DNA of 64,000 nt, taken from the NCBI GenBank assembly GCA_964017235.1, contig OZ024927.1, forward strand, positions 53,077,293 to 53,141,292. Direction: 5' to 3'. Position 1 is the stretch's first letter. Each line of letters begins with the position of its first letter. The notes beneath the pieces are model-generated. The model saw nothing but the letters and a program-made list of their open reading frames with translations, did not search any database and was not told the origin of the DNA. This document shows, in pieces, positions 23,223 through 34,837 of the stretch. Made by a program: the position numbers and the translations under genes. The DNA comes from Sabellastarte sp. h YS-2021 (Eukaryota > Annelida > Polychaeta > Sabellida > Sabellidae).

Positions 23223-23787
23223 TACTGTATAAGTGTTTTTTTTCGCGGGTACTTAAGTTCGTGAATGTACACTGTAGGCCTGGTTCGCGAGAATTTATTT
23301 TCGCGGTGAAATATATTCAATTATCGCCCAAACTAACAACATGTTCAAATTAAAATATTATGCGGACTTCTGCTGGTTTGATTGGAAATGCATAGTTAAC
23401 GTCTTTTCTTTTATACACGTTGTCAGTGTGTGAACCTACTCTGGGAGATTATAAATTTACGAAACCCAATCGAACACACTTTCATTGATCGGCGCATGAT
23501 CAAAGAAGTTGTGTACAGTAGCGGGGTCGTGTAATTGAATTAATCCCTCCCTATTGGTGAAAGATCAAAGAAGTTAGGCGTTTCTGTGAATGGTACATTT
23601 GATAAAGCAATGGAATTTATTGTTTCCGTGGCAGTGTCAAATATTGTATCTTGCACAATCTTGTATTATCGCTCATGCTAGGCTGGTTCTACTGATAAAT
23701 ATTGGCTAGAAGTTATTTTCGCGTTTTGTAGTCACTCGCGAATATAGCGAAAATTAATTCCACGCGAAAATAACCACTTATACAGTA
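23223..23787. mobile_element. MITE, 'ACTGTATAAGTG' ends with TTTTCGCG blocks
   Basis: The left TACTGTATAAGTG and right CACTTATACAGTA are inverted copies. Inside both ends come TTTTCGCG-type blocks and AATTAATTT-like sequence. TA at both ends is a likely target duplication. It sits in the remains of the Harbinger transposase. No ORF. Confidence 0.8.
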
Positions 23788-24230
23788 TGTAACAATCCAC
23801 TTGACCCAATATCTATCCAGAGGAAGCTGTAGTCTGCATCAACCAGGGTTAGAAGTACCAGAGAAAAGAAACCTTTATACTTATAATATTCACTCCCAGA
23901 TTTCTTTGGCTTTTTCTTGGACATATTACCCGTTTAGTGCCCCAATAGTGTGGGGCACATTCCATCTGGTTCTATAACTGCAGTCTTCAGGATGGTGGGG
24001 CAGGTCAATTACTCTTCCTGGATATCAGCAAGGATGGCTCAGCAGAACTGCATGGGGGACAAATTTACTTATGGTGGTTCAGCCAACCAGCCAGTGATAT
24101 TGTAATGACTTGTATGTTTCTAGTGTTGCAATGTCTCAGTCTTATTGCCATTTTCAATCCACCTACTAAGGACTTTCTTTAATTTGTGACTTCCTTCTTG
24201 ATATGGCAGCTCATCCTGGGTCAGATGAGT

Positions 24231-25940
24231 CCTGTTTTATGTGCAAATCAGAATGGAAATCAAAACATAAGACTCAATAAAAACAACAGGGCCCTAATTA
24301 TATAAGCTTCTGTAGAAAGTCTGTTTGAAATGTAGCTGGCATCTTTGCAGTGATAAATCATGAGTTACAGCAGCCAGAAGGGGTTATGTAGTGTTAGTTT
24401 GATCCCGACTCACTATCCCGACTCCAGAAATTAATCAGTCTAGTCAGGGTGGATCTGGACACTGCTCCAGTCTTGTCAGTTTGTCACTATGACTTGTCGT
24501 GACCTGATAGGGCTTTCCAATTAGGAGTTTACAGCCTGTGCTTATAGTTTCCCATCTAGTTGTGGAGAAAAACACATTGATCCCAAATCAGGTTGGGATC
24601 TTGCTCCAGACAAGCTGGGATGCACTTCGGCCTGTCGGGGATGTGAAATCAACCCAAATTTTTTGTGCACCTTTTTTTGGATTTTTGTCCCCCAATCCAA
24701 AATTTTACAAACCGACCCTAGAGTTGTAGGGTCAGTTGTGGTGTTGGCTACTACACCCACATCAGGTGGTGAGATTGTATTCACAAGACCTCAACTTTTT
24801 GTTTGGTGCAAAAGGCATACAGTATTTTTGAGAAAATAAGCAAAAATGAATATTTCTACCTACTTTAGATATATGTTACTTCAGAAACAAATTTTTGGTA
24901 TTATGTACTAATGTTCTTTATGTAGAACCATTTTATGATGACTTTTGGATTGGTCCTCCAAACTTCATCTTTAGCATGCAGGTTGTAGAGAAACATTCAT
25001 CGTGGCTAACTCTTGTGAACAAGGCTGCAATTCCTTTTTCTCTGGATGATCTTTATATGTATGGTAGGCTAAAAATGTTAGTAGATCCTGCCAACGGTTT
25101 AGTATTTTCATCAAGGTCTTCTGCTGTTAAGTTGCCTAAACTTCTGCCAGTAGCTTCTGTTTTTGCTTTCTTTACTGATACACAATCCCTACATTCACAA
25201 GTCTCAAAATAACTTGTTTATAACTTGATTTACTCATTTGGAACTTTTGTTAACTCATTGGTTTCAATTGTTTTATCAAGAATCAATGTTAATTTTTGCT
25301 GTGCACTGTCTGTCCCCACACTTCAATTGCCTTCGATTTTGTAAATAGTCACTAGAAATTAATTTTGAGAGTGTGTCAGAGATACCATACAAGTTAAGAA
25401 ACTTTCTGATGTTCAATTTTATGTTTATGAATGGAATTTATCAAACAATGACACTTATCACTTGTGACTTCATACTTCAAGAAAATTAAAAGAAATGAAA
25501 TAAATTTCAAAAAAAAAATATATTTATAATTTTTAGAGTTAATGTATCTACCTGGCAAGCCAATAACTCCAATTGCTGAACTTTGATGACTTTATGGGTG
25601 AATAGAGAAATATATGTTAAAATAAAGGTAACACTTAACATATAAAATACTCAGAGCACAGTTTGTAAAACATACTTTTTAAATGGTATAACATTGTAGC
25701 AAAAAGTGATGGACTGAATGCTCTATTACTAAGCTATGATATCTTGCTTTACATCACTGGGAATCAAACCCATACCTTGAAAATACACTTTTGCTTGAAC
25801 AATCTTTCACATATAGTAAGTAATTTTTACTCATTGTACTAGTATTCAAAGTGATTGAGGACCTCATTTTGATGTGTTCAGGTACACATGAAACAAGTAT
25901 TCACACTCTTCTTCTCTTTTACGGGTAAGATTGCTTGCAG
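24231..25940. other. No gene recognised
   Basis: Two weak coding-like frames: + strand 24895-25212 (105 codons) and, on the minus strand at about 25060-25205, ETCECRDCVSVKKAKTEATG followed by GNLTAEDLDENTKPLAG before a stop. Neither has a domain I know, nor splice sites or a start that would support a gene. Confidence 0.4.
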
Positions 25941-25947
25941 TTATACA

Positions 25948-26110
25948 AAGGCCCTCTGTGGGCTTGTGGTTAGCAAGTTTGGCATCTAATCACAGTCTCT
26001 CACCTCTGTAAGGGTTTGAATCCCAACAAGTGGTAATTCTGTCCCAATATGCCCCTGGCCATTTAATGGGATGCAAAGCCCAAACTTTGAACCTTTATGC
26101 AATTCAAAAT
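25948..26110 (+). mobile_element. tRNA-derived SINE fragment, family 2
   Basis: Related to the copy at 6650-6791: A-box-like TGGTTAGCAAG, 'tttggcatct', 'tcacctctgt' and B-box GGGTTTGAATCCC in the same order. The 3' tail is not clear. Confidence 0.6.
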
Positions 26111-26212
26111 GTGGCAGCCACATTTCGTATCAAGTTATCAACTAAATGCCTTGTTTCAGTTTATAGGTCTAATTGACAACACAGTATTTTATTTGTTTGT
26201 CTTCAGATCAGG

Positions 26213-26645
26213 GACCGTATTCTAGAACAATAATTAGATCATTTTTAACTTAGATTTCAAGTATTTCTTGGATTTCTAGCAAGACATTATGAAACTGAAT
26301 CGTTCTTCCTTTGTTCCTTTGAATACAAAGCGCAAGAAAAACTTAAGTGAAAACCCTTCCCTTAGTTAGATCTAAGGTCACCTTTTCTAAGTATTGTTGT
26401 AGAGTATGGCCGTCACGGTGGCAGAGTGGTAGCACTCTCTCCTCCCACCTCTGAGGCCGGGGTTCAGTTCCCGGCATAGCCTACAGTGGGAAAGCTGGTA
26501 GTTGCTTGCCGTTGGTCAGCAGTTTACAGTACAGAACCCTGACGAACTTTATGTACTGGTTTCCTCTGCCCTTCCAACTACCCATCGTGATATGACCTGT
26601 ACAGTGTTGAAACCCCAAATAAATAAATAAATAGAGTATGGCCCA
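26213..26645. mobile_element. MITE carrying a SINE insertion
   Basis: Left 'GGACCGTATTCTAGAACAAT' and the inverted right end 'GGGCCATACTCTACAACAAT' match after the SINE is removed. Inner symmetric blocks ('aacttagatttcaag', 'cttagttagatctaaggtca') resemble the MITE at 13400-13783. Confidence 0.7.
26408..26631 (+). mobile_element. tRNA-derived SINE, family 1, with target duplication
   Basis: A 12-base direct repeat TAGAGTATGGCC flanks it (26400-26411 and 26632-26643). The head has an A box (TGGCAGAGTGGT) and a B box (GGTTCAGTTCC) at tRNA spacing; the body contains 'cagtttacagtacagaaccc' and 'gatatgacctgtacagtgtt'; the tail is (AAAT)n. RNA polymerase III would start at the head. It is a retroposon and not a functional tRNA gene: the anticodon arm does not fold cleanly and the transcript runs on into the body. 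Confidence 0.88.
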
Positions 26646-27116
26646 GATATTAATTGCAGGATTAGATTAAAATCCTTTCTTTGTTTTTGCATCCCCTTTA
26701 TGTTAATTTGATCACTTTTAGGATTAGTGATGACCACACTGGATTAATTATCACCAAACATAAACAGTTAGGTCGGCAGTTCACATTAAATATCTGTAAT
26801 AATATAGGTACAATTTTAGTCTTTAAGCTTTAGAAAATTGAAAATGTGTTTGTTAAAAGCCCAAAAGTTTGGCTATCAACTGCATAACCATAATGCACAT
26901 GGGGAAATGCTAATGAAAAACCGCATAAATAACTATAGATGAAAAACATGCAAAAGGGGATATAGAATATGGCAAGGAATACATAATGTGGCAGGAACCC
27001 TTACCATATTATGTATCCCCAGCCACTTTGCGGTCAGCCTGCACACTTTTTTGAGGGTGGGGGATACATTGTCTGGCGCTACACAAGATGTGTACATTAT
27101 TTTGCTCTGGTGCGTT

Positions 27117-27124
27117 TGACGTCA
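27117..27124 (+). promoter_or_regulatory. CRE palindrome upstream of the PGRMC start
   Basis: TGACGTCA, the full cAMP-response/ATF element, lies 61 bases before the ATG. No TATA box is evident in the 150 bases upstream. Placement fits a TATA-less promoter, but the transcription start is not known. Confidence 0.5.
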
Positions 27125-27184
27125 GTGGAGATAAAAATTGGTGATTTTCTAGTCGTTTACTTATTTTAACGGTTCAAAACAAAA

Positions 27185-27470
27185 ATGGCGGACTCTGGTG
27201 AAAAGTCAAGTTTTGTATTTGAAATGTTGTCCAGCCCGCTTAATATTGCCTTGTTGGGCATCTGTGGCTATCTTCTCTACAAGATATTTGGCACACGACG
27301 TCAGGAACCCCCAAAACAAGTTGAGCCATCCTTACCAAAGATGAAAAAAAAGGACATGACACTTGAAGAACTCAGACCCTACGACGGTAAAACGGGAGAT
27401 GGCAGAATTCTCATTGCAGTAAATGGAAAAATATTCGACATGACAAGAGGAAAACGTTTTTATGGCCCAG
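27185..27470 (+). CDS. PGRMC: PGRMC family heme-binding membrane protein, exon 1 (residues 1-96)
   Basis: Encodes MADSGEKSSFVFEM, one membrane segment (about residues 15-36, LSSPLNIALLGICGYLLY), a basic linker, and the first half of the cytochrome b5-like domain (MTLEELRPYDG, ILIAVNGKIFDMTRGKRFYG). The ATG is in an AAAATGG context with no upstream in-frame Met nearby. Tyr93 matches human PGRMC1 Tyr107. PGRMC proteins sit in the ER and other membranes, bind heme and support cytochrome P450 enzymes, sterol metabolism and trafficking. The exon ends in phase 1 at G|GTGTGT; the same three-exon plan is known from vertebrate PGRMC genes. The C-terminus resembles PGRMC2 somewhat more than PGRMC1, but invertebrates usually have one ancestral gene, so I do not choose a number. 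Confidence 0.96.
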
Positions 27471-27810
27471 GTGTGTTAAGCGTCTAAACCTTCTTCCACA
27501 TCTTCCTGTACTGTGACTGGAACCTTGTGAATGGTTCTCGAAGGCAAAACCGGCGGGATCTCATGGCCTCTGTACTACTGCCTTGCCACCAGTTATCGCC
27601 ACCAGAAAATAAAACATTCATATTTCAGTAATGGTCATATATTTTGAAACCTTTTTGTTGTGTAGTGGCACTCTACCAGTAAACGCCCATGCTGAAGCTA
27701 ATATATTAAACGCAGTGGTTAAATCACGGGACATCCCGATATGTAAATTACTGGCTAAATGTCGGGAAATGATTTCATTGGTTGATTTTGTCAGGAAATC
27801 TGTGACCTTA

Positions 27811-28115
27811 CATCTTCTCATGAATATTAATGAGTTGGTACTACTGCCGTGAGTTCTCGAGTTTACCTAAGGTATTTAATCATCATTGAAGCTTCCATTC
27901 TATAAAATATTGTAAGAAAATCCCGGGAAATCCATGACCTCATATTTTCTCATGAATATTAATGAATTGGTGCTACTGCCGTGAATTCTTGAGTTTAAGA
28001 TATTTTAAGCTTCAGTTTTATAAATATTGCAAGAAAATCCAGGGAAATCCATGACCTCATATATTGTCATGAATATTAATGAGTTGGTGCTACGTACTGC
28101 CGGGAGTTTTGAGTG
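27811..28115. repeat. Three-copy repeat, about 120-135 bp
   Basis: 'tcatgaatattaatgagttg', 'tactgccgtgagttct' and 'gggaaatccatgacctcata' recur three times. The block lies inside the outer inverted-repeat element. Confidence 0.75.
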
Positions 28116-28440
28116 TAAAATATATTTGATCTTTTTTGAGGCCTTCATTTTGTAAAATATTGTTACAATCATAAAACAAGGCATCCCATGATATAAAGCA
28201 CTTCCCTATATGAAGCACTTCCAAGTTCTCACAATTTAGCACTTCCCGACATATAGCCAATACGTTACATATCGGGACGTCCCGGGACATAACCTTGCCG
28301 TATATTAAATTTAACGCCGTAAATTTAAATAATATTAACAGCTTTTTATTTTTCTGAAATAGATTGTCAATGATATGCACTAAAATTAATAACTGGGTTG
28401 CATGTTGTTACATTTGTTTCAAGGCTTTATATTTTCGTAA

Positions 28441-29553
28441 TACTGCCTTGCTACCAATTATCGCCGGGTACCAATTATCGCCACCACAAAATAAACGAAC
28501 TGGTTATTTACACCACGGCTGTGTACATAAGGGTATTTCAGTTCTTTATGTACACCACGGCTGTCGAGTAATGCAATAATACACTACAAAAATATAAAGT
28601 AAAACAAAAGCTGTTTTATCAGTGTTAGTTTGAAAATGAATTCAATTTCTCTCTTTTACAAGAATATATTTGATTAATGCTTATAAAGTTGAAACAGAAA
28701 CGCCAAAAACAAGTTGGCATTGTCCTGTTTACTCTCCATGGATATGTATTTAGTGAGAAATATAGAATCTTAAAAAGAATGTTTTTCTTTTTGTATTTTT
28801 GCTATATATCACTTTTTTGTAAGGTGTGTAGATGGCCGTGTGTAGAGGCTTTCATGCCATTAGAACCTGGTACATTTGTAATGTATGTTACATTGATCTT
28901 TGTCATCTAAGTGTCATCCAACCCAAGTTAAGCCACAACTATTCGACCTGTGGGGATCAAAAGGCTAATTATGTAACAAATTTTACCTGGCTGGGTACAC
29001 AACAAGGTGTGTATAAGAAATTTAATTTAGTTTCCACAGTACAATAGTGGGGAAGACTAATCATCCCATTTCTAGGGGGACTGACATAGCATGCACAATA
29101 AGGTGGTGTAGAAGACCATGTACATTAGCTTACCTACATTTTAGTGGTACACAAAATATCCCAAATATCTTGCATATGTACACAAGATATTCAATCTAGC
29201 TTACATAAACAGCGGTGGTGTACATAAGAGACATTATCTGGCTAATATACACAACGGTGGTGTACATAAGGAACCATATGTAGCTTATGTACACAGCGGT
29301 GGTGTACATAAGACGACTTTTCGGCATTGCGTACACAGCGGTGGTGTAAATATCCTCTGCCCAAAATAAAACATTCATATTTCAGTAATGGCCACACATT
29401 TTGAAAGCTTTTTATTGTGTTTCTGTTCTATTCACTGTTGAAATAGTTTTATCTTATTTGCTAGACTTGGGATGTACTTGTGGTCAGGTTATGTCAATTT
29501 GAATTTTGTCTGGCGATAATTGGTACCTGGCGATAATTGGTAGCAAGGCAGTA
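28441..29553. mobile_element. Inner inverted-repeat element, about 45-bp ends
   Basis: TACTGCCTTGCTACCAATTA begins a repeat with two ACCAATTATCGCC blocks; the right end is its near-perfect inverted copy. TA flanks on both sides. Same family as the outer element at 27576-29820, so one copy jumped into another. The interior holds an oppositely oriented pair of 'tgtacaccac(c)gctgtgta' repeats. Confidence 0.75.
29200..29352. repeat. Minisatellite, about 48-bp unit
   Basis: Four units of 'acacagcggtggtgtacata' separated by about 28 variable bases. Two inverted copies of the unit lie at 28505-28572. Confidence 0.8.
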
Positions 29554-30233
29554 TATCTCTATTATCGGCCGTTTCTACCGCAAACCGGAAATACCAGTGA
29601 ATGCACATTTTATAGATAAATAGAAGCATTTGTCCTTGACCTCTAACAAATAAATATAAGGTGGGAATTCACGGGTAGAAAGCCACTATTTGTTCCATTC
29701 ACTTTGGAAATAGTTTTACCTTATGGACTAAACTTGGGATGCTACTTTGGTGAAGTTATATCTTTTTGAATTCTGTCTGGCGATAATTGGTACCCGGTGA
29801 TATTTGGTAGCAAGGTAGTACACTCTGAAATCATGTATTATTGTTAAACTTATTATATGCAACAGTTTTCATTGGTGTACCATAACCTATTTGTCTTTCT
29901 GGAGCCTGTAGATGAACCGCGGCCAACTTATGTCTGTGGCCAATTTATGCAATGTAGCAGTACATGTCTCTTTTATGCCATGAAGCATGTAAAAGGTCCT
30001 TAATTTTAAAGCTTCGGTCATGGAGAAGTCTTGGAAAAATTATTGAAATTTATTGGATACACCCTGTAGTGGCTTTTTTACCAGTAAAGGCCCACCTACC
30101 AGTAAACACTGGTGACACGTGAAATTTGTTCCCTCGTGAAATAAGTTCCTTAAAATTGAAACCAAACCACGGATAGCAAATATTTCTGTATTTTATTACT
30201 GTTAAATGATTGTTTAAGATTATAATGTATCCT

Positions 30234-30466
30234 AGGGGCCACGGTGGCAGAGTGTTAACATTCTTGCCTCCCACCTCTGAGGCCAGGGTTCAATTCCCGG
30301 CACGGCCTCAAGTGGGAAAGCTGGTAGTTGCTTGCCGTTGGTCGGCAGTTTACAGTACAGAACCCTAACAAACTGTATGTACTGGTTTCCTCTGCCCTTC
30401 CAACTACCCGTCATGATATGACCTGTACAGTGTTGAAAGCAACATAAAACCCCAAATAAATAAAAT
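30234..30466 (+). mobile_element. tRNA-derived SINE, family 1, full length
   Basis: Flanked by the direct repeat ATAATGTATCCT (30222-30233 and 30467-30478). A box TGGCAGAGTGTT, B box GGTTCAATTCCC, the same body as the 26408 copy plus 'agcaacataaaac' before the (AAAT)n tail. The clean target duplication shows recent retroposition into intron 1. Confidence 0.9.
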
Positions 30467-30478
30467 ATAATGTATCCT

Positions 30479-32321
30479 TGCATACGGTTGATTCGACGAT
30501 ATAAGATTTAAATTGAGAAGTATGTTATAGCACATATAAATTGCGCTATAAAATCGTTTAATTACTCAGAAAAATTCTATTTTAAATAGATTCAATGAAG
30601 AAACTATGAATTTTTAGTGTATTTATTGATATTTTATTGATTAAAGCCAATATGGTTTTGGTTACATTTTTAAACAAGTGTCTGGTGGGTTCAACCAATC
30701 AGATTCATTGTTACTATGGTAAGCAATGGGGTATGCTAAAATCCGAAAAAAGAAGTTTTTAAGGTATAGAAATGCTAGCAAACAATTATTAAAAAGTGTA
30801 GACCATAAAGGAATGTAAATAATATTAAATATTAGGAATTTGTAAATACCGGGGTAGCTATCACTCAGCCAGCATGTAGATAATGGAAAAACAAGATGGA
30901 AGATGTCAGGCAGTCCTCATCTTTTGTGAATATTTTATAAATTTATTTACCCTCATATATTTAACATTTAAACCATTGGAAAGTTTTTTGTTTTTTTTAA
31001 TGCATATGTTTGTTTTTACTGCATTAAAATCTGCACATGAACAATAGTGCTGGGAATCGCCCCCTATTTCCAGGGTCGATTATTCGTCCATTTTCCGACC
31101 GACGATCGACCTCCAATCGATTATTTTACTCCATTGTTGGTCATTAATTAGGAAACACTTTCCGGGATAAAGTATAGGTCAATCCGGTAAGAATAACAGT
31201 GTTTCAACATTTAGAATCTACCAAAAGTATACACTTCCCGTAAATATGGCGGTAGACATAAACAAACTCGAACTGCATGACAAATATGTTGATTTATTAA
31301 GTAAAAATTCGTAAAATATATGAAACATGTGTGGATATTGAGATAAATTAGGAAATGTAAGATTTAACTTGAATAATAGATCATTAGAAAAAAATGACCG
31401 ACCGCAATTGTACACTGTCACCGATGATTAATTGAGCACATGTCTCGTCCACCCACTAATGAACAAACAAGAAAACATTATTGAAAGTTAAGCACCTTTT
31501 AACAACTAATTACTCACAACACTTATTCAGATATCTTAGACCAACCTTCATCTAAAAAAAACAACAGTAACTTAGCTTAACCCTAAAATGAATATCATAT
31601 TTGTAGTTTTGATTAACAACGTAATGGGATTTTGAACCAAATTTGAGGAAGATGATGGATCTCAACAGGTGTACATCTTTTTCAAATATTTTAGAAAACT
31701 GCATTACCTACACATACATACTATATCTCATTGGAAAAGCAATGGAATAGTTTTTCTGATATTATTGTATTATTAATCCATCAAGAAACCAGAGAGGATG
31801 AAATTATTGAAATGTGAGTTATTTACTCAACTGTGGTGAACATAACACTTTTCAGATAGCTTATCAGTTAACTGGAATAATAACTGGAATAAAATACCAA
31901 CAATGTGGGAAATATCATATTTGTAACTTTCATAGTTGTTTCAGATTTAATTTCAAGCAAGCAATGGAAGGTAGCCATATGTCTTCATCTTTTGCGTATG
32001 TTTTATAAACTGATTTGCTTTTGGATCTATAAAATACGGTACTGGAGGGAAACCATAAATCGAGTTTCTGACATTTTCATTTCTTTGAAACCTTGAAGAA
32101 ATAATGGAGAAAATATATTACAATATATTTTCGTGGGTTGGTGACATAACACTGCAGTTTTCCGACTTTTAGTAAGAACCGACGAATCCACTGTACATAG
32201 CGATAAATATATCGATAACTTACAAAATTACTTTTGTTGTGATTTTGTTAAAGTGTCCATGTTGATTCTGGTGTACTAAAACACAGAGGCCCGAAATCTA
32301 CATATTCCTTACTGACCCATT
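30479..32321. other. PGRMC intron 1, nothing recognised
   Basis: AT-rich. A patch at 31045-31260 with 'ggaatcgccccc', 'tcgattattcg' and 'gaccgacgatcgacc' looks like the end of an old hAT-type element, but no matching end was found. Confidence 0.45.
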
Positions 32322-32798
32322 TAGGGTTGTCACAACTAGCCGACTAATCGACAATGGTTAGAACAGTGCTATTTACCGGTTCATATTTTAAAGTCGGAAT
32401 AATCGCTCAATATAGTGTAAAAGATGGGAGAAGGTCTGAATCCATAAAATATGTCCATAATGTCACATAAAATAAGCTAAAATCCAAAAACACCCACATT
32501 TTCTGCATTCTTTATTCATTCACATAAAACCGGAAGTACCTTATACCTCTTATATCGCCCGCTTCCTGCCTGAAATAAACGAAGCAAAAGTTGCAGGAAA
32601 ATAGCAAAGTTATTCCATTTTACAGATTATATAGACAAATTTTCATATTATTTAACATTTTTATCGTTTTTCAATGCTTTTTACAATATGAAACTTAAGA
32701 TTTTTGGTTGTTTTATAAATTCGACAGTTATTCGGTGTTGACACAAATAATGCTTGGCGATTAACCGACATGAAATATTTGGAGTCATGACGTCCCTA
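32322..32798. mobile_element. hAT-like MITE
   Basis: The left TAGGGTTGTCACAACTAGCC and the inverted right end TAGGGACGTCATGACTCCAA share TAGGG..GTCA..ACT. The 8 bases outside are gacccatt and gacctatc (6 of 8 equal), fitting the 8-bp hAT target duplication. 477 bp, no ORF. Confidence 0.65.
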
Positions 32799-33913
32799 GA
32801 CCTATCCCAATGTTTTACTTTGGTGACCTCCTGGGGATGTAGTGATAATTTAGTTGTCTCCCACCAGACATGGGCTCAAATGTAGAAAAAATATAGTATA
32901 CTAGAAATGCAATTTATTGTGCAGCTGAATGAATTTAATTGTTCCTCCTTTTTGCAAAGCATGTAATCAAGTTGTAGTCTTTTTTGTAATTGCGATTATT
33001 GGTGTGTTTATTGCTGAAGTCAATGTACTGACTTACTAATTATTACTAATTTTATAGTAATATTTGAATATATTTAGCTGATGAACATTTTTCCAAAAAG
33101 TTTTTGACCTCTTAACAAGGTGATATATTGAAGTTAACATCAGGTTTAGAAAGACAATACCCTGTTTGTGTAGCCAAATGTTGGACCACACTTTTCTGTT
33201 ATGAATATCCCTGCTGAAAACGCAAAGTACTGTGTGAGGTACAAGCATTATTCAACTGAACTCAGTGGCTCAACAAGAATTCTCAGTTAGGGGTGCGTGA
33301 CGGTGCCTGGTTATTCTGTTCTATTCTGTACTTTTATAGCGCGTAATCTCTGCTAGGCAGACTATAAAGTGCAACACCAAAATCAAATTCAAAAAATCAT
33401 CTGTCTATAGCCATTTCCAGGTCCAGTACCACAGAGACGCTGGATAGAGTGTATGCTAAGTTGGAAATGCCTTTTTGAAGAGATACGATTTTAACCTTTT
33501 CCTGTTATCGGAAAACGGTTCGAATTCTTTGAGAAACCGAGTACAAAGTGGCAAAGCGGGTAACCAAAAAATATTAAATATACCGTAAAACAACAAAAAA
33601 CTTGGGTAAATGTTAGTATTCTGTCAGATTTCTCAAACTAATGTTAGTTTTTCATATAATTTTCCTTATTTATACAGATACTTAACATTCTTTATCGTAG
33701 GGTTTTAAACTTACATTATCTGCCATGTTTGCTTCTCTGATACTTCCACTGGGTGACAACTAAACCACGGTTACCCGAATTCGCAAACAAATACCCGATG
33801 TCGTTTTTCTAAGTCACTGCCCTAATCTCGATCAGTTGAAGGTTACAATTTTCAGAATTTCTAAAAAAATGTTTCTGGAATATAAAGGTACAGGCATCAT
33901 AAATAAAATCCTA
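32799..33913. other. PGRMC intron 1, nothing firmly recognised
   Basis: 33320-33560 ('tttatagcgcgtaatctctg', 'gcaaagcgggtaacc') looks like a dispersed repeat, but no second copy is in the window. Confidence 0.4.
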
Positions 33914-34122
33914 TACCATATTTATCCATATAAGCACCCCTCCCTCCCTATTAAACACCCCCCTCTACCTTTGCAAAGAGGGCTGGCAATCAGGAAGAAG
34001 GCTGTAAACTGTCCATTATCACCCACTGCCACCAGACTCGAGAGTTGTTTTTTTGTGCCTGTAATAGTTGCCCCCCCACAATTGTATTGCCCCCTGGGGC
34101 ATTTATACAAATAAATACGGTA
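33914..34122. mobile_element. MITE, 'TACCRTATTTATYYRTATAA' ends
   Basis: The left TACCATATTTATCCATATAA and the inverted right end TACCGTATTTATTTGTATAA are 80% alike, each followed by G/ATGCCCC or GCACCCC. 209 bp, TA flanks. Confidence 0.75.
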
Positions 34123-34319
34123 ATTACAAAGGAAATATCAAGTATATTTTAGATAATAATTTTAAATTAGACCTTTTGAGTATTTTACATTGAATGTGTG
34201 TGTGTGGTTTTTAAATTTTTTAATTAGCACTTCTTTTGAGGCTCTTTTTCGTTCATAGGAGAAAATTCGCATGAAATATGGCAGGTAGGATCGTTCTATA
34301 GATATATTGAGGTTATTAA

Positions 34320-34790
34320 CTTTTGAACGTGATGTGATACAAAATGGCTAACTTATTAACAATTAATTAAACATTACAATTTTTCTTAACACTGAAAATG
34401 AAAGATCCTTAATATCTCAGAAATTGTGGGAGATAGAGCAATTTTAGTCAAATTTTGAGGCCAGAGAGGTGTAGCAGAGTCATAAGCACACTTTAAAAAA
34501 AATTGTTCTGCAGCCATTTTTAAGGGTGTAAAAGCAGACCAACACTTAGTTCGGAAACAGAGTGCTTTCAGATAATTTTTTGGCCAGGAGGATATGTTCA
34601 AAGGCATCTGTCTGTTTCTCAAATCATCTTCTCCCCAAAACATTGGCAGCCATCTTGAATTCCTGCGTAAAACAAAAATGTGATTATCTATCTCAGAAAT
34701 GGAGCAAGATAGAGAGATTTTTGTCCAATTGTGTTCTGTGTTTAAGACTTCAAGGGCATCTAAAGTGTGTAAAACTCTGATGCCAATTAT
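34320..34790 (+). repeat. Degenerate element-B-type satellite before PGRMC exon 2
   Basis: Two to three worn units match element B's core: 'aaaatggctaa.t.attaac', 'gtgggagatagagcaatttt' (B: gcgagatagagcgatttcg), 'ggccagagaggt', 'agcaagatagagagattttt', and 'ggcagccatcttgaa'. No terminal motifs are left, so it is older than element B. Confidence 0.65.
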
Positions 34791-34837
34791 TAATGCATTG
34801 CATTAATGAAGTCTACAAATGTATGTGTTCTATGCAG

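Larger units (their letters stand above)
21686..24230 (-). pseudogene. Decayed PIF/Harbinger transposase (HARBI1-like), interrupted
   Basis: Read on the minus strand from 24230: MAIRLRH with traces of SLAGWLNHH, then a frameshifted stretch. From about 23916, KPKKSGSEYYKYKGFFSLVL leads to LTLVDADYSFLWIDIGSSG, the block with the first catalytic Asp. It resumes at about 22235 with SYA.IFN (family SDAQIFN), then KPYSRRQLTREGRIANYRIS and RVEENAMRNLANRFRVLLST, carrying the catalytic Glu, and LHNILRTHQRGLERATTPGD near the C-terminus. Family members run roughly 350-450 residues. Stops, frameshifts and a 1.55-kb interruption (about 22250-23800, including the MITE at 23222-23788) make it dead. Direction is convergent with the MADF-like ORF, as often in this superfamily. 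Identification is from remembered family motifs. Confidence 0.85.
27576..29820. mobile_element. Outer inverted-repeat element in PGRMC intron 1
   Basis: The left end TACTGCCTTGCCACCAGTTA and the right end, as inverted copy TACTACCTTGCTACCAAATA, share the GGCGATAA(T/C)TGG-type block further in. It encloses a related complete element (28441-29553) and starts about 105 bases after exon 1. No transposase is recognised. Confidence 0.6.

Noticed and set aside
24895-25212. 105-codon + strand ORF as a gene
   Set aside because: No domain, no splice sites, the opposite strand is about equally coding-like; kept only as a note.
26408-26480. tRNA gene with A and B boxes
   Set aside because: The same sequence continues into a 150-bp body and (AAAT)n tail with target duplications, so it is a SINE head.
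31045-31430. Second hAT-like element
   Set aside because: One end looks right but no inverted partner or target duplication could be found.
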